DNA from: Streptomyces termitum
Lineage (GTDB): Bacteria > Actinomycetota > Actinomycetes > Streptomycetales > Streptomycetaceae
Reading direction: 5' to 3'
Assembly: GCF_014650175.1 (NCBI RefSeq)
Contig: NZ_BMUL01000007.1
Span: forward strand, 186,001-250,000
DNA length: 64,000 bases
Positions 25,014-33,877 of the stretch are shown here, one piece after another. The notes beneath the pieces were generated by a model. The model made no database searches. It was given only the letters and a program-made list of their open reading frames with translations, and was not told the origin of the DNA. The first letter of the stretch is position 1; every line of letters begins with the position of its first letter. The translations under genes were made by a program, and so were the position numbers.

Positions 25014-25616
25014 ATGGAACTCATCCAGCGGAACCCCGACATTCGTGCGTACCTGGCGGCCAGTGAGGCCATCGACCACGACCACCCGCTGGTCCGCGCC
25101 CTCGCGGACCGGATCGCCGCCGACCATCCCGACGCATACTCATACGCCGAAGCGGCCTATCTGTTCGTCCGCGACACGATCCCGCACTCCCAGGACTCCG
25201 GCGACCCCCGGGTCACCTGGCGCGCCTCCGACGTCCTGGAGCTGGGCACCGGCATCTGTCACGCCAAGTCCGCCGCGTACGCCGCCCTCCTGCGGGCCCG
25301 GGGCATCCCGGCCGCCCTCTGCTACCAGCGCCTCACCGACGACGACGGCGCCGACCCGATGGTGCACGGCCTGGTGGCGCTCCGGCTGCCGGGCGCGGAG
25401 CGATGGGCCCGGCAGGACGTGCGCGGCAATGTGCCGCCGGGCGTGGACGCCCAGTTCTCGACGGGGGAGGAGCGGCTGGCCTGGACCGTCCGGCCCGAGT
25501 TCAATGAAGTGGACTATCCAGTCCTCTATGATGAACCGCATCCGGCGGTGCTCCGGAGCCTGCACGACGCGCCCGACCGACCGCACCTCTGGCGGACGCT
25601 CCCCACGGAACTGTGA
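25014..25616 (+). CDS. Transglutaminase-like cysteine protease-fold protein
   Basis: 200 residues from the ATG at 25014, no ribosome site, consistent with the leaderless promoter just upstream. The core LGTGICHAKSAAYAALLRARGIPAALCYQR carries the catalytic Cys (GICHAKS), with the His in MVHGLVALRLPG and an Asp further on (VDAQFS region), the transglutaminase-like triad. Cytoplasmic. Related proteins act as amidases or peptidases in uncharacterised pathways. The B3/B4-domain gene follows 25 bases later and is probably co-transcribed. Confidence 0.87.
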   Translation: MELIQRNPDIRAYLAASEAIDHDHPLVRALADRIAADHPDAYSYAEAAYLFVRDTIPHSQDSGDPRVTWRASDVLELGTGICHAKSAAYAALLRARGIPAALCYQRLTDDDGADPMVHGLVALRLPGAERWARQDVRGNVPPGVDAQFSTGEERLAWTVRPEFNEVDYPVLYDEPHPAVLRSLHDAPDRPHLWRTLPTEL

Positions 25617-25641
25617 CTTCCGAAGAACCGAACGGCGGAAC

Positions 25642-26334
25642 ATGACCCTCACGCTCACCGTCTCCGACGAGGTGCGCGCCCTCGTCCCCGGCTTCACCCA
25701 CCTCGCGATCGAGGCCCGCGGCCTCGTCAACGGCCCCAGCGACGAAGCCAGTTCGGCCCTCCTCGACGAGGCCGCCCGCCGGCTCGCCGAGCGGCTCGAC
25801 GGCCGCACCCCCGACCAGGACCCGCACGTCGCCGCCTGGCGCGCCGCGTACACCGCCTTCGGCGCCAAGCCCTCCCGCACCCGCAACTCCGCCGAGGCGC
25901 TCGCCCGGCGCGCCCTCGCGGACGGCGGCCTGCCCCGGATCAACCGGCTGGTCGACGCCTACAACGCGATCAGCGTCGCCCACCTCATCCCGGTCGGCGG
26001 CGAGGACCTCGACCGGATCGAGGGCGCCATGAGGCTCGTCCGGGCCACCGGCGAGGAGGAGTTCACCACCGTCGCCGGCGGCGAGGAGACCGTCGAGCAC
26101 CCCGAGCCCGGCGAGATCGTCTGGTGCGACGCGCGCGGCGTCACCTGCCGCCGCTGGAACTGGCGCCAGGGCCCCCGCACCCGCATCGACGACGGCACCA
26201 CCGACGCCCTCTTCCTCCTGGAGTCCCTCGCCCCCATGACCCGCGGGGAACTGCTCGCGGCGGGCGACGAACTCGCGCGGGCGCTGGAGCGGGTCAGCCC
26301 CGGCGCCCGGATCACCGTCCGTGACCCGGAGTGA
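25642..26334 (+). CDS. B3/B4 (PheT-like) domain protein
   Basis: 230 residues from the ATG at 25642 with GGCGGAAC upstream. The B3/B4 domain known from the phenylalanyl-tRNA synthetase beta chain spans most of it: AAYTAFGAKPSRTRNSAEAL, LPRINRLVDAYNAISVAHLIPVGGEDLDRIEG (in segments) and the C-terminal DALFLLESLAP. Stand-alone members are thought to edit or bind mischarged tRNA or to bind amino-acid-like ligands; this is not settled. Co-oriented with the transglutaminase-like gene; its 3' end meets the acyltransferase gene head on. Confidence 0.87.
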   Translation: MTLTLTVSDEVRALVPGFTHLAIEARGLVNGPSDEASSALLDEAARRLAERLDGRTPDQDPHVAAWRAAYTAFGAKPSRTRNSAEALARRALADGGLPRINRLVDAYNAISVAHLIPVGGEDLDRIEGAMRLVRATGEEEFTTVAGGEETVEHPEPGEIVWCDARGVTCRRWNWRQGPRTRIDDGTTDALFLLESLAPMTRGELLAAGDELARALERVSPGARITVRDPE

Positions 26335-26340
26335 CGGCGG

Positions 26341-27069
26341 CTACTGGTTCCCGGCGGCCTTGAGCTGCTCCGGCGTCGGAGCCGTACCGCCCAGGTGCGC
26401 CGGGATCCACCAGGTGTCCGCGGCGTCCTTCGGGCGCACCGGATAGGCGCGCTGCGCGGCCTCCAGGAGCTCCTGGACCCGGTCGCGCAGCCGCCGCGTG
26501 ATCGCCCCCGCGTACTGGTCGGCGGGCGCCTCCACCGGCTCCCCGACCCGGATGGTGACCGGGATGTGCGCGCGCTTGAAGTTCCGCGGCCGGCCCTTCG
26601 TCCAGATCCGCTGCGTCCCCCACAGGGCCATCGGCACCAGCGGCACCCCGGCCTCCTGGGCGAGCCGGGCCGCGCCCGACTTGAAGCCCTTCAGCGTGAA
26701 GGACTGCGAGATGGTCGCCTCCGGGAAGACCCCGACGATCTCGCCCGCCCGCAGCGCGTCCAGCGCGTGCTGGTAGGCGTGCTCGCCCTGCGCCCGGTCC
26801 ACCGGGATGTGCTTCATCGCCCGCATCAGCGGACCCGAGACCTTGTGCCGGAAGACCGACTCCTTCGCCATGAAGCGCACCAGCCGCTTCTGCGGCAGCG
26901 CCGCCAGGCCGTTGAAGATGAAGTCCAGGTAGCTGATGTGGTTGCTGACCAGGACGGCTCCGCCGGTCCTCGGGATGTTCTCCGAACCCTGTGTGTCGAT
27001 CTTGAGGTCGAGCGCCTTGAACATGGTGAGCGCGGCGCCGATCACCGGTCGGTACACGAGTTCTGCCAT
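26341..27069 (-). CDS. 1-acyl-sn-glycerol-3-phosphate acyltransferase-like (PlsC family)
   Basis: 242 residues from ATG. PlsC motifs are in order: NHISYLD (NHxxxxD catalytic, about 43-49), FMAKESVF (block 2), FPEAT (block 3, glycerolphosphate binding) and VPLVPMALWG (block 4). It would acylate lysophosphatidic acid or a similar acceptor at the membrane during phospholipid synthesis. Divergent from the thioredoxin gene; the 269-base gap between them shows no clear gene. Confidence 0.92.
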   Translation of the reverse strand: MAELVYRPVIGAALTMFKALDLKIDTQGSENIPRTGGAVLVSNHISYLDFIFNGLAALPQKRLVRFMAKESVFRHKVSGPLMRAMKHIPVDRAQGEHAYQHALDALRAGEIVGVFPEATISQSFTLKGFKSGAARLAQEAGVPLVPMALWGTQRIWTKGRPRNFKRAHIPVTIRVGEPVEAPADQYAGAITRRLRDRVQELLEAAQRAYPVRPKDAADTWWIPAHLGGTAPTPEQLKAAGNQ

Positions 27070-27338
27070 GGGGGAGAAACCCTTTCTTCTCTGCCTGTGG
27101 GAGGGCTCTCCCGGCGAAGTTACGCGGCCGTAGGTTTTCGGCTTTGGGCAGATCGTGCCGCATGTGGGGCGTCGTGACCAGTCCAGGCGGCTTCGTACGG
27201 GGAGATTCTCGTCACTCCCGGTGGTCGTGGCCGGAATTGTTCGAGCCCCGTGCGACGCTGCACCTGACGGGAGCCGGGAGTGCCGGGGGAAACGCCGGGA
27301 AGGACCGGGCCGTGGAAGCGGAGACAGGGAGACGGGAC

Positions 27339-27677
27339 ATGGGTGAGGGGACCGCGCCGGCCGGCGCGCCGAGGCTGGGGCCCGAGCGGCTCGGAGGCGC
27401 CCCGCTCGGGGAGCGCGCCACCCTCGTCCAGTTCTCCAGCGCCTTCTGCCAGCCCTGCCGGGCCACCCGCCGCACCCTCGCCGAGGTCGCCGCGATGGTC
27501 CCCGGCGTCGGCCACGTCGAGATCGACGCCGAGGAGCACCTCGCCCTCGTCCGGGAGCTCGGGATCGCCCGCACCCCCACCGTCCTCGTCCTCGACGCCG
27601 AGGGGCGGATCGTGCGCCGGGCCGCCGGACAGCCGCGCCGCGCCGACGTCATCGCGGCCCTCGGCCGCGCCCTGTGA
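27339..27677 (+). CDS. Thioredoxin-like protein (CQPC)
   Basis: 112 residues from the ATG at 27339 with GGGAG seven bases upstream; an in-frame GTG at 27312 is a less likely start. A thioredoxin fold with active site FCQPCR (CxxC = CQPC instead of the usual CGPC) and the cis-proline in ARTPTVLVLD. It should exchange disulfides in the cytosol. It stands next to a sulfur/flavin-related unit (leader peptide and flavin reductase). Confidence 0.88.
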   Translation: MGEGTAPAGAPRLGPERLGGAPLGERATLVQFSSAFCQPCRATRRTLAEVAAMVPGVGHVEIDAEEHLALVRELGIARTPTVLVLDAEGRIVRRAAGQPRRADVIAALGRAL

Positions 27678-27739
27678 GGGAAGGGGCCGGAGCGCCGGGG
27701 CCTGACGCGGTGACACATCTCCCACATTCCGGTACGCAC

Positions 27740-27769
27740 TTGACCCGGACGGTCACCCGTCGTCACCCT
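27740..27769 (+). promoter_or_regulatory. Promoter of the leader peptide, leaderless
   Basis: TTGACC (27740-27745) and a -10 at TCACCC/CACCCT (27763-27769), 17-18 bases apart, six to seven bases ahead of the GTG at 27776. The -35 is near consensus; the -10 is poor. Confidence 0.5.
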
Positions 27770-27775
27770 GACGGA

Positions 27776-27856
27776 GTGAGCGGTGAACTCCTTCTCTACG
27801 GCAGGGTCCATGTGGATCTGGGCCGCCACGCGAGCGCGCGCTGTCCGGGCCTCTGA
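27776..27856 (+). CDS. Probable Cys-containing attenuation leader peptide
   Basis: A 26-codon ORF from GTG to TGA. It carries LYGRVHVDLGRHASARC, closely matching the actinobacterial 'putative leader peptide' pattern R-x-H-x-D-L-x-R-x-x-S-x-x-C that I know from upstream of sulfur-assimilation and flavin-reductase genes. The Cys codon (27842-27844) sits at the foot of a hairpin whose loop contains the stop codon. With few Cys-tRNAs the ribosome would stall at TGT and disrupt the hairpin, letting transcription proceed into the flavin reductase gene 47 bases downstream. Sequence match and position are seen; the mechanism is inference. Confidence 0.68.
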   Translation: MSGELLLYGRVHVDLGRHASARCPGL

Positions 27857-27867
27857 CGCCCCCGGAC
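27843..27867 (+). terminator. Attenuator hairpin overlapping the leader peptide end
   Basis: GTCCGGG (27843-27849) pairs with CCCGGAC (27861-27867); the leader's stop codon TGA (27854-27856) lies in the loop, and the Cys codon abuts the stem. A ribosome at the Cys codon would prevent pairing. Confidence 0.45.
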
Positions 27868-27903
27868 CCCCCTCCCATGCCGCCCCGCCCGAAGGACAAT
27901 TCC

Positions 27904-28428
27904 ATGACGGTCTCGCCCGAGCTCCGCGCCGTGCCCACGATCGGCGCCTCCCGGCCCGCCTCGCCCGACCTGCTCCGCTCCGTCTTCCGCCGGCACGCCG
28001 CCGGGGTCGCCGTGATCACCGCCCACGGCGAGCGCCCCGTCGGCTTCACCGCCACCTCGCTCAACTCCGTCGCCGCCGACCCGCCGCTGATCTCCTTCGG
28101 TGTCGGCACCGGCTCCTCCAGCTGGCCCGTGGTGGCCGAGGCGGAGCACATAGGCGTGCACATACTCGGCGAGCACCAGGAACAGCTCGCCGCCACCTTC
28201 GCGCGCAGCGGCGCCGACCGCTTCGCCGAGCCCACCCGCTGGCGCCGGGGCCCCGAGGGCGTGCCGGTGCTGGACGGCGTCCTCGCCTGGCTGGTCTGCC
28301 GGGTGGTGGCCCGGGTGCCCGCCGGGGACCACCGCATCGTGATCGCCCAGGCCGTCGCCGGCGACCCCGACGGCGCGGGCCGCCCCCTGCTCTACCACCA
28401 CGGGCGCTTCAACGCGCTGCGCGACTGA
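27904..28428 (+). CDS. Flavin reductase family (FMN-binding split-barrel) protein
   Basis: 174 residues from the ATG at 27904 with AAGGAC upstream. The signature of flavin reductase-like domains is clear: LRSVFRRHAAGVAVITAH, the flavin loop GFTATSLNSVAADPPLISFGV and the IGVHILGEHQEQLAATFA segment. It reduces FMN with NAD(P)H, usually to feed a two-component monooxygenase such as those that release sulfite from sulfonates. No monooxygenase is adjacent. The upstream Cys leader peptide suggests that expression depends on sulfur status. Confidence 0.88.
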   Translation: MTVSPELRAVPTIGASRPASPDLLRSVFRRHAAGVAVITAHGERPVGFTATSLNSVAADPPLISFGVGTGSSSWPVVAEAEHIGVHILGEHQEQLAATFARSGADRFAEPTRWRRGPEGVPVLDGVLAWLVCRVVARVPAGDHRIVIAQAVAGDPDGAGRPLLYHHGRFNALRD

Positions 28429-28524
28429 GAGTTCCCGCCGCGGCCCCGCCGGGCGCGTTGGCAAGGTCACACGCCCGTGCGCTTGCTCCATGGTCACGAA
28501 CTGGGTGTACTGGTGAGTAATATA

Positions 28525-28551
28525 CGGTCGGGGCGTCCAGCGCCCCGACCG
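28525..28551 (+). terminator. Hairpin terminator between flavin reductase and etfB
   Basis: CGGTCGGGGCG (28525-28535) pairs with CGCCCCGACCG (28541-28551) around TCCAG, 11-bp stem, 97 bases after the flavin reductase stop. Confidence 0.6.
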
Positions 28552-28626
28552 GAAACCCGCCCTTCAGGCGCCTATGCTGCGAGCAACAAGGCAGCCCAGT
28601 TATGACGATGCAGTAGGAGAGCCGGC

Positions 28627-29412
28627 GTGAGCTTGAGGATCGTTGTCTGTGTGAAGTACGTGCCGGACGCCACGGGCGACCGGAAGTTCGCCGACGACCT
28701 GACGGTCGACCGCGAGGACGTCGACGGTCTCCTGTCGGAGCTCGACGAGTACGCGGTCGAGCAGGCGCTCCAGATCGCCGAGGAGGCCGACGACGCCGAG
28801 GTCACCGTCCTCACCGTCGGCCCCGAGGACGCCCGCGACGCCCTGCGCAAGGCGCTCTCCATGGGCGCCGACAAGGCCGTCCACGTCGACGACGAGTCCA
28901 TCCACGGCTCCGACGTCATGGCCACCTCCCTGGTGCTCGCCAAGGCGATCGAGAAGACCGGTTACGACCTGGTCATCGCCGGTATGGCCTCCACCGACGG
29001 CACCATGGGCGTCCTCCCGGCGATCCTGGCCGAGCGCCTGGGCGTCCCGCAGGTCACCCTGCTCTCCGAGGTCAAGGTCGAGGGCGGCAAGGTCACCGGC
29101 CGCCGCGACGGCGACACCGCCTCCGAGCAGCTGGAGGCGTCCCTCCCGGCCGTGGTCTCCGTGACCGACCAGTCGGGCGAGGCGCGCTACCCGTCCTTCA
29201 AGGGCATCATGGCGGCCAAGAAGAAGCCGGTCGAGGAGCTGGAGCTCGACGACCTGGACCTCGACGAGGACGAGGTCGGCCTGGAGGGCTCCTGGACCGC
29301 CGTCGACTCCGCCGACGAGCGTCCGGCGCGCACCGCGGGCACGATCGTCAAGGACGAGGGCGAGGGCGGCAAGCAGCTGGCCGAGTACCTCGCGAGCCAG
29401 AAGTTCATCTAG
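28627..29412 (+). CDS. etfB: Electron transfer flavoprotein beta subunit
   Basis: 261 residues from GTG with AGGAGA upstream. The ETF-beta (adenine nucleotide alpha-hydrolase-like) fold is seen from VVCVKYVPDATGDRKF through the AMP-binding segment AGMASTDGTMGVLPAILAERLG to the conserved PSFKGIMAAKKKP. EtfB and EtfA form an FAD-containing heterodimer that passes electrons from acyl-CoA dehydrogenases to ETF-quinone oxidoreductase. A TATGCT -10-like element lies about 55 bases upstream. etfA follows 56 bases downstream. Highly biased codon use fits high expression. Confidence 0.97.
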   Translation: MSLRIVVCVKYVPDATGDRKFADDLTVDREDVDGLLSELDEYAVEQALQIAEEADDAEVTVLTVGPEDARDALRKALSMGADKAVHVDDESIHGSDVMATSLVLAKAIEKTGYDLVIAGMASTDGTMGVLPAILAERLGVPQVTLLSEVKVEGGKVTGRRDGDTASEQLEASLPAVVSVTDQSGEARYPSFKGIMAAKKKPVEELELDDLDLDEDEVGLEGSWTAVDSADERPARTAGTIVKDEGEGGKQLAEYLASQKFI

Positions 29413-29468
29413 GGCTCGCGCGAGCCGTACCGACCGCCCCCTTTTCGTTCGCAGGAGATTGAAGTCCC

Positions 29469-30431
29469 ATGGCTGAGATTCTCGTCTACGTCGACCACGT
29501 CGACGGAGCCGTCCGCAAGCCCACCCTGGAGCTGCTCACCCTCGCCCGCCGCCTGGGCGAGCCGGTCGCCGTCGCCCTCGGCAACGGCGCCGCCGACACC
29601 GCCGCCGTCCTCGGCGAGCACGGTGCCGTCCGCGTCCTGACGGCCGAGGCCGCCGAGTTCGGCGACTACCTGGTCGTCCCGAAGGTCGACGCCCTCCAGG
29701 CCGCCTACGAGGCCGTCTCCCCGGCCGCCGTGCTCGTCCCCTCCTCCGCCGAGAACAAGGAGATCGCGGCCCGCCTCGCGGTCCGCATCGGCTCCGGCAT
29801 CATCACCGACGCCGTGGACCTGGAGGCCGGTGACGAGGGCCCGGTCGCCACGCAGGCCGCGTTCGCCGCCTCGTACACGACCAGGTCCCGCGTCTCCAAG
29901 GGCACCCCGGTCATCACCGTCAAGCCGAACTCCGCCCCGGTCGAGGCCGCCCCGGCCGCCGGTGCCGTCGAGGCCCTCGCGGTCTCCTTCGGCGCGCTGG
30001 CCACCGGCACCAAGGTGACCGGCCGCACCGCCCGCGAGTCCACCGGCCGCCCGGAGCTGACCGAGGCCGCGATCGTGGTCTCCGGCGGCCGCGGCGTCAA
30101 CGGCGCCGAGAACTTCGGGATCATCGAGGCCCTCGCCGACTCGCTCGGCGCGGCCGTCGGCGCCTCCCGCGCCGCGGTGGACGCCGGCTGGTACCCGCAC
30201 TCCAACCAGGTCGGCCAGACCGGCAAGTCGGTCTCCCCGCAGCTGTACATCGCGGCGGGCATCTCCGGCGCGATCCAGCACCGCGCCGGCATGCAGACCT
30301 CGAAGACCATCGTCGCCGTCAACAAGGACGCCGAGGCCCCGATCTTCGACCTCGTCGACTACGGCGTGGTGGGCGACCTCTTCGACGTCGTCCCGGCCCT
30401 CACCCAGGAGGTCCAGGCCCGCAAGGGCTGA
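29469..30431 (+). CDS. etfA: Electron transfer flavoprotein alpha subunit
   Basis: 320 residues from ATG with AGGAGATTGA upstream. The C-terminal FAD-binding domain is complete: [26 protein letters not shown] in parts, the [11 protein letters not shown]rg/Asp site, [24 protein letters not shown] (the FAD signature) and [27 protein letters not shown]. Partner of EtfB in fatty-acid and amino-acid oxidation. Ends before a very strong hairpin terminator. Confidence 0.97.
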   Translation: MAEILVYVDHVDGAVRKPTLELLTLARRLGEPVAVALGNGAADTAAVLGEHGAVRVLTAEAAEFGDYLVVPKVDALQAAYEAVSPAAVLVPSSAENKEIAARLAVRIGSGIITDAVDLEAGDEGPVATQAAFAASYTTRSRVSKGTPVITVKPNSAPVEAAPAAGAVEALAVSFGALATGTKVTGRTARESTGRPELTEAAIVVSGGRGVNGAENFGIIEALADSLGAAVGASRAAVDAGWYPHSNQVGQTGKSVSPQLYIAAGISGAIQHRAGMQTSKTIVAVNKDAEAPIFDLVDYGVVGDLFDVVPALTQEVQARKG

Positions 30432-30452
30432 CGATCCGGCGCTTTTGCAGGT

Positions 30453-30491
30453 CCGGGGGCCGCACGGCGAGTTTCGCCGTGCGGCCCCCGG
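30453..30491 (+). terminator. 17-bp perfect-stem terminator of etfBA
   Basis: The arms 30453-30469 (core GGCCGCACGGCG) and 30475-30491 (core CGCCGTGCGGCC) are exact complements around AGTTT, starting 22 bases after the etfA stop. Confidence 0.9.
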
Positions 30492-30507
30492 CCGTTTCGG
30501 TCAACCA

Positions 30508-30536
30508 TTGACGCGGGCCCGGGAGCCTATTAACTT
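30508..30536 (+). promoter_or_regulatory. Promoter of the DUF6986 aldolase gene
   Basis: TTGACG (30508-30513), 17 bases, TAACTT (30531-30536). An inverted repeat TTCCG-N5-CGGAA (30555-30569) lies in the leader before a strong AGGAGGG ribosome site. Confidence 0.55.
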
Positions 30537-30587
30537 CGCTATGCGGATTGTTGATTCCGTGAAGCGGAAAATAGGAGGGAACAGGGA

Positions 30588-31880
30588 ATGGGTCAGCAGG
30601 AGAAGGTGTCGACGAGCCTCGCCGGCGCGGTCAGCGAGGGCATCAGCTCCTCCCTCGCCGCGGTGGACGCCGAGCTCGACCGCCGCTACCCGGGCGACCC
30701 CGGCACCCGCCAGCCCGTCCACACCGTCTACGTGCCGGGCAACCTCTTCGACGCGGACACCGTCCGCTCCTGGGGCGACCGGGCGCTCGCCGCCCTCGAC
30801 GAGCACGCCCCCGACGCGGCCTCCTTCGCCGCCGTCCTCGGCCTCTCCGACGACCTCGCCGAGGACGTGTACGGCCGCGTCCGCGCCAAGCTGGAGCGCG
30901 AGCCGATCGAGGACCTGCGCGTCGACTTCGAGGACGGCTACGCCGGCGCCGACGAGGACCAGGACGCCGCCCGCGCCGCCCGCCTGATCAACGAGGCGTA
31001 CGCCGCGGGCACCGCCGCCCCCTACACGGGCATCCGGATGAAGTGCATGGAGGCCGCCGTCCGCGACCGCGGCATCCGCACCACCGACGTCTTCCTCACC
31101 GGCCTCCTGGAGAGCGGCGGCCTGCCCGACGGCCTCGTCCTCACCCTCCCCAAGGTCACCTACCCCGAGCAGGTCACCGCCTTCGTCCGGCTCCTCGAAG
31201 CCTTCGAGAAGGCCCACGGCCTCGACGCCGGCCGGCTCGGCTTCGAGATCCAGATCGAGACCAGCCAGTCCATCCTCGGCGCCGACGGCACCGCCACCGT
31301 CGCCCGCATGATCGACGCCGCCGAGGGCCGCGCCACCGGCCTCCACTACGGCACCTTCGACTACAGCGCCTGCCTCGGCGTCTCCGCCGCCTACCAGGCC
31401 AGCGACCACCCCGCCGCCGACCACGCCAAGGCGATCATGCAGGTGGCCGCCGCCGGCACCGGCGTCCGGGTCTCCGACGGCTCCACCAACGTCCTCCCGG
31501 TCGGCTCCACCGCCCACGTCCACGAGGCGTGGAAGCTGCACTACGGCCTGACCCGCCGCGCCCTGTCCCGCGCCTACTACCAGGGCTGGGACATGCACCC
31601 GGGCCACATCCCCACCCGGTACGCCGCCGTGTTCGCCTTCTACCGCGAGGGCTTCGAGGCCGCCGCCAAGCGCCTCTCCGCCTACGCCAACCACGCCGGC
31701 GGCGACGTCATGGACGAGCCCGCCACCGCCAAGGCGCTCTCCTCCTACCTGCTGCGCGGCCTCCAGTGCGGCGCCCTCGACACCGCCGAGGTCGACGCCC
31801 TCACCGGCATGACCCGCGCGGCCCTGGAGCGCTTCGCGGCCCCGCGCCGCGGCGACCTCACGGCCACCGCCGAGCGCTGA
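30588..31880 (+). CDS. DUF6986 / citrate-lyase-like aldolase family protein
   Basis: 430 residues from ATG with AGGAGGG upstream. The sequence resembles the HpcH/HpaI-CitE TIM-barrel superfamily: VDFEDGYAGADEDQD as the acidic metal-binding turn, VLTLPKVTYPEQV, LGFEIQIETSQSILG with the conserved Glu, and GLHYGTFDYSACLGV. I recognise the full-length architecture as DUF6986, sometimes annotated as 'aldolase' or 'phosphoenolpyruvate kinase', with no proven reaction. It has its own promoter and follows the etf terminator, so it is a separate unit. Confidence 0.82.
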   Translation: MGQQEKVSTSLAGAVSEGISSSLAAVDAELDRRYPGDPGTRQPVHTVYVPGNLFDADTVRSWGDRALAALDEHAPDAASFAAVLGLSDDLAEDVYGRVRAKLEREPIEDLRVDFEDGYAGADEDQDAARAARLINEAYAAGTAAPYTGIRMKCMEAAVRDRGIRTTDVFLTGLLESGGLPDGLVLTLPKVTYPEQVTAFVRLLEAFEKAHGLDAGRLGFEIQIETSQSILGADGTATVARMIDAAEGRATGLHYGTFDYSACLGVSAAYQASDHPAADHAKAIMQVAAAGTGVRVSDGSTNVLPVGSTAHVHEAWKLHYGLTRRALSRAYYQGWDMHPGHIPTRYAAVFAFYREGFEAAAKRLSAYANHAGGDVMDEPATAKALSSYLLRGLQCGALDTAEVDALTGMTRAALERFAAPRRGDLTATAER

Positions 31881-31982
31881 CCTCACCGGAGCCGCCGCGA
31901 CTGATCGGCAAACGGTCACTTTTCCGCCAACTGCCCCGTACTCTTGTCGAGTTCACATGATCGACAGGGGAACGGGGCAGCG

Positions 31983-33860
31983 GTGTCTTCGGGGGAGAAC
32001 GAGCGGCTCGCGGGCCGCTACAGAGTCGTGCGCGCACTCGGGCGCGGCGGCATGGGCGTGGTCTGGCACGCCGTCGACGAGGTCCTCGGCCGCGAGGTGG
32101 CCGTCAAGGAACTCCGCACCTACACGGACACCGCCGCGGACGAACTCGCCGACCTGCGGCTGCGGATGACCCGCGAGGCGCGGGCCGCTGCCCGGGTCCG
32201 CCACCCCGGGGTGGTCGCCGTCCACGACGTCACCGAGCACGAGGGCCGCCCGGTCATCGTCATGGAGCTCGTCGACGGCCCCTCGCTCGACGACGTCCTC
32301 AAGGAACGCGGCGCCCTGGAGCCCCGGGAGGCCGCCCGGATCGGCGCCGGGGTGCTGGAAGCGCTGGCCGCCGCCCACGACGCCGGGGTGCTGCACCGGG
32401 ACGTCAAGCCCGGCAACATCCTCCTCGACCGCTCGGGCCGCACCGTCCTCACCGACTTCGGCATCGCGGCCATGGAGGACCCGGGCGACGGTTCGGCCAC
32501 CCGCCTCACCCGCAGCGGCGAGATCATCGGCTCGCTCGACTTCCTCGCCCCCGAGCGGGCCCGGGGCGGCGACCCGGCCCCGGCGGCGGACGTCTGGGCG
32601 GTGGGCGCCACCCTGTACGCGGCGGTCGAGGGCTCCTCGCCCTTCCGCCGCACCTCGACCTGGTCCACCCTCGCGGCCATCGTCACCGACCCGCTGCCGG
32701 AGCCGCGCCGGGCGGGCCCGCTCGCCCCGGTCCTGCTCCGCCTCCTCGACAAGGACCCCGCCGCCCGCCCGGACGCCCGCGCGGCGGCCCGGCTCCTGGC
32801 GGAGGTCGCGGAGGGAAACGATCCGGCACCCGTACCGCGGGCCGCCGTTCCGGCGCCGGTCCCGGAGCCCGCCCCCGTACCCGTACCCGATCCGCGTCTT
32901 CCCGGCGGAGCCTTCGGGGCTCCGGCGGGGGCTCCGGCGGGGGTGCGGGCCGGTGCTCCGGGCGGGGAGCCGGGGGCCGGGTTCGGGCCGCCGCTGGAGG
33001 TGCCGGGGCCTGAAGCGGCGGTCACGGCCCCGGCCGGGCGGCGGGCCGGCCGCCGGGGCGGACCGGCGGCGCGGGGACGGCGGACGCGGGCGCTCGTCGC
33101 CGCCTCGGCCGCCGCCGTCCTGCTGGCCGGCGGCGGGATCACGTACGCCCTCATGGACCGGGCCGACACCGCGCGGGCCGCCGGGGAGCGGACCGGCGGT
33201 GGCACGGGCGGCACGGCGGCGGACCCCGGGCAGGTCCTCGACCCCGGTAGCGGTGCCGGTACGGGTACGGGCTCCGCGCCGCCCGGTGCCGCGCCCTCCG
33301 CCACCGGCCCGGACGGTTCGGCCGCCCCGACCGGCGCCGGGAAGGACGCGGGCGCGGCCGGGGGCCCCGGCGACGGCGGAGCCCGTACGGCGGGCGGCCC
33401 GTCCGGCACCGCGACGGCGTCCGGCGGCGCTGCCGGGGGCGGCACCCGGCCGGGCGCCGGCACGGCCGCCCCGGGCGGTTCGGGGACGGGCTCCGGCGGC
33501 ACCGGGAGCGGCGCGACCGCGCCCGCCGGGGGCGCCACCACCGAAGCGCCCGCGCCGGCCACCCAGGCCCCGCCCCCGCCCGGCGGCTGCTCGCCGGCCG
33601 GTTCGGGGGCCTCCTGCCAGGTGGTGCGCTCCGCCACGACGGTCCGCCACGACGGCGGCGAGATGGGCACCGTCGGCGCCGGGCCGCACACCTTCTTCTG
33701 CCAGGTGGACCTCGACCACGGCGAGTCGTACGGCGGCGTCAGCAGCCGCTGGTTCGCCCGCACCGACGACGACAGCGGCAACACCAACGTCTACCTGAGC
33801 GTGCTCCACCTGCGCGGCGGGGCGTCCGGCGGACCGGTCGACGGCCTGCGGGTCTGCTGA
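31983..33860 (+). CDS. Transmembrane serine/threonine protein kinase
   Basis: 625 residues from GTG; an upstream TTG at 31944 is less likely. The kinase domain covers about residues 10-280: glycine loop LGRGGMGVVW, Lys42 in VAVKEL, catalytic HRDVKPGNILL, DFGIA and the GSLDFLAPERARG activation segment. A Pro/Val-rich linker follows, then one membrane helix (RALVAASAAAVLLAGGGITYAL, about 375-398). The outside part is a long Gly/Pro/Thr-rich stalk and a small C-terminal domain with four Cys (GGCSP, SCQVV, FFCQV, RVC). No PASTA repeats, so its ligand differs from PknB. Substrates unknown. Confidence 0.93.
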   Translation: MSSGENERLAGRYRVVRALGRGGMGVVWHAVDEVLGREVAVKELRTYTDTAADELADLRLRMTREARAAARVRHPGVVAVHDVTEHEGRPVIVMELVDGPSLDDVLKERGALEPREAARIGAGVLEALAAAHDAGVLHRDVKPGNILLDRSGRTVLTDFGIAAMEDPGDGSATRLTRSGEIIGSLDFLAPERARGGDPAPAADVWAVGATLYAAVEGSSPFRRTSTWSTLAAIVTDPLPEPRRAGPLAPVLLRLLDKDPAARPDARAAARLLAEVAEGNDPAPVPRAAVPAPVPEPAPVPVPDPRLPGGAFGAPAGAPAGVRAGAPGGEPGAGFGPPLEVPGPEAAVTAPAGRRAGRRGGPAARGRRTRALVAASAAAVLLAGGGITYALMDRADTARAAGERTGGGTGGTAADPGQVLDPGSGAGTGTGSAPPGAAPSATGPDGSAAPTGAGKDAGAAGGPGDGGARTAGGPSGTATASGGAAGGGTRPGAGTAAPGGSGTGSGGTGSGATAPAGGATTEAPAPATQAPPPPGGCSPAGSGASCQVVRSATTVRHDGGEMGTVGAGPHTFFCQVDLDHGESYGGVSSRWFARTDDDSGNTNVYLSVLHLRGGASGGPVDGLRVC

Positions 33861-33877
33861 GGGAGGGAAGCGGGCCG

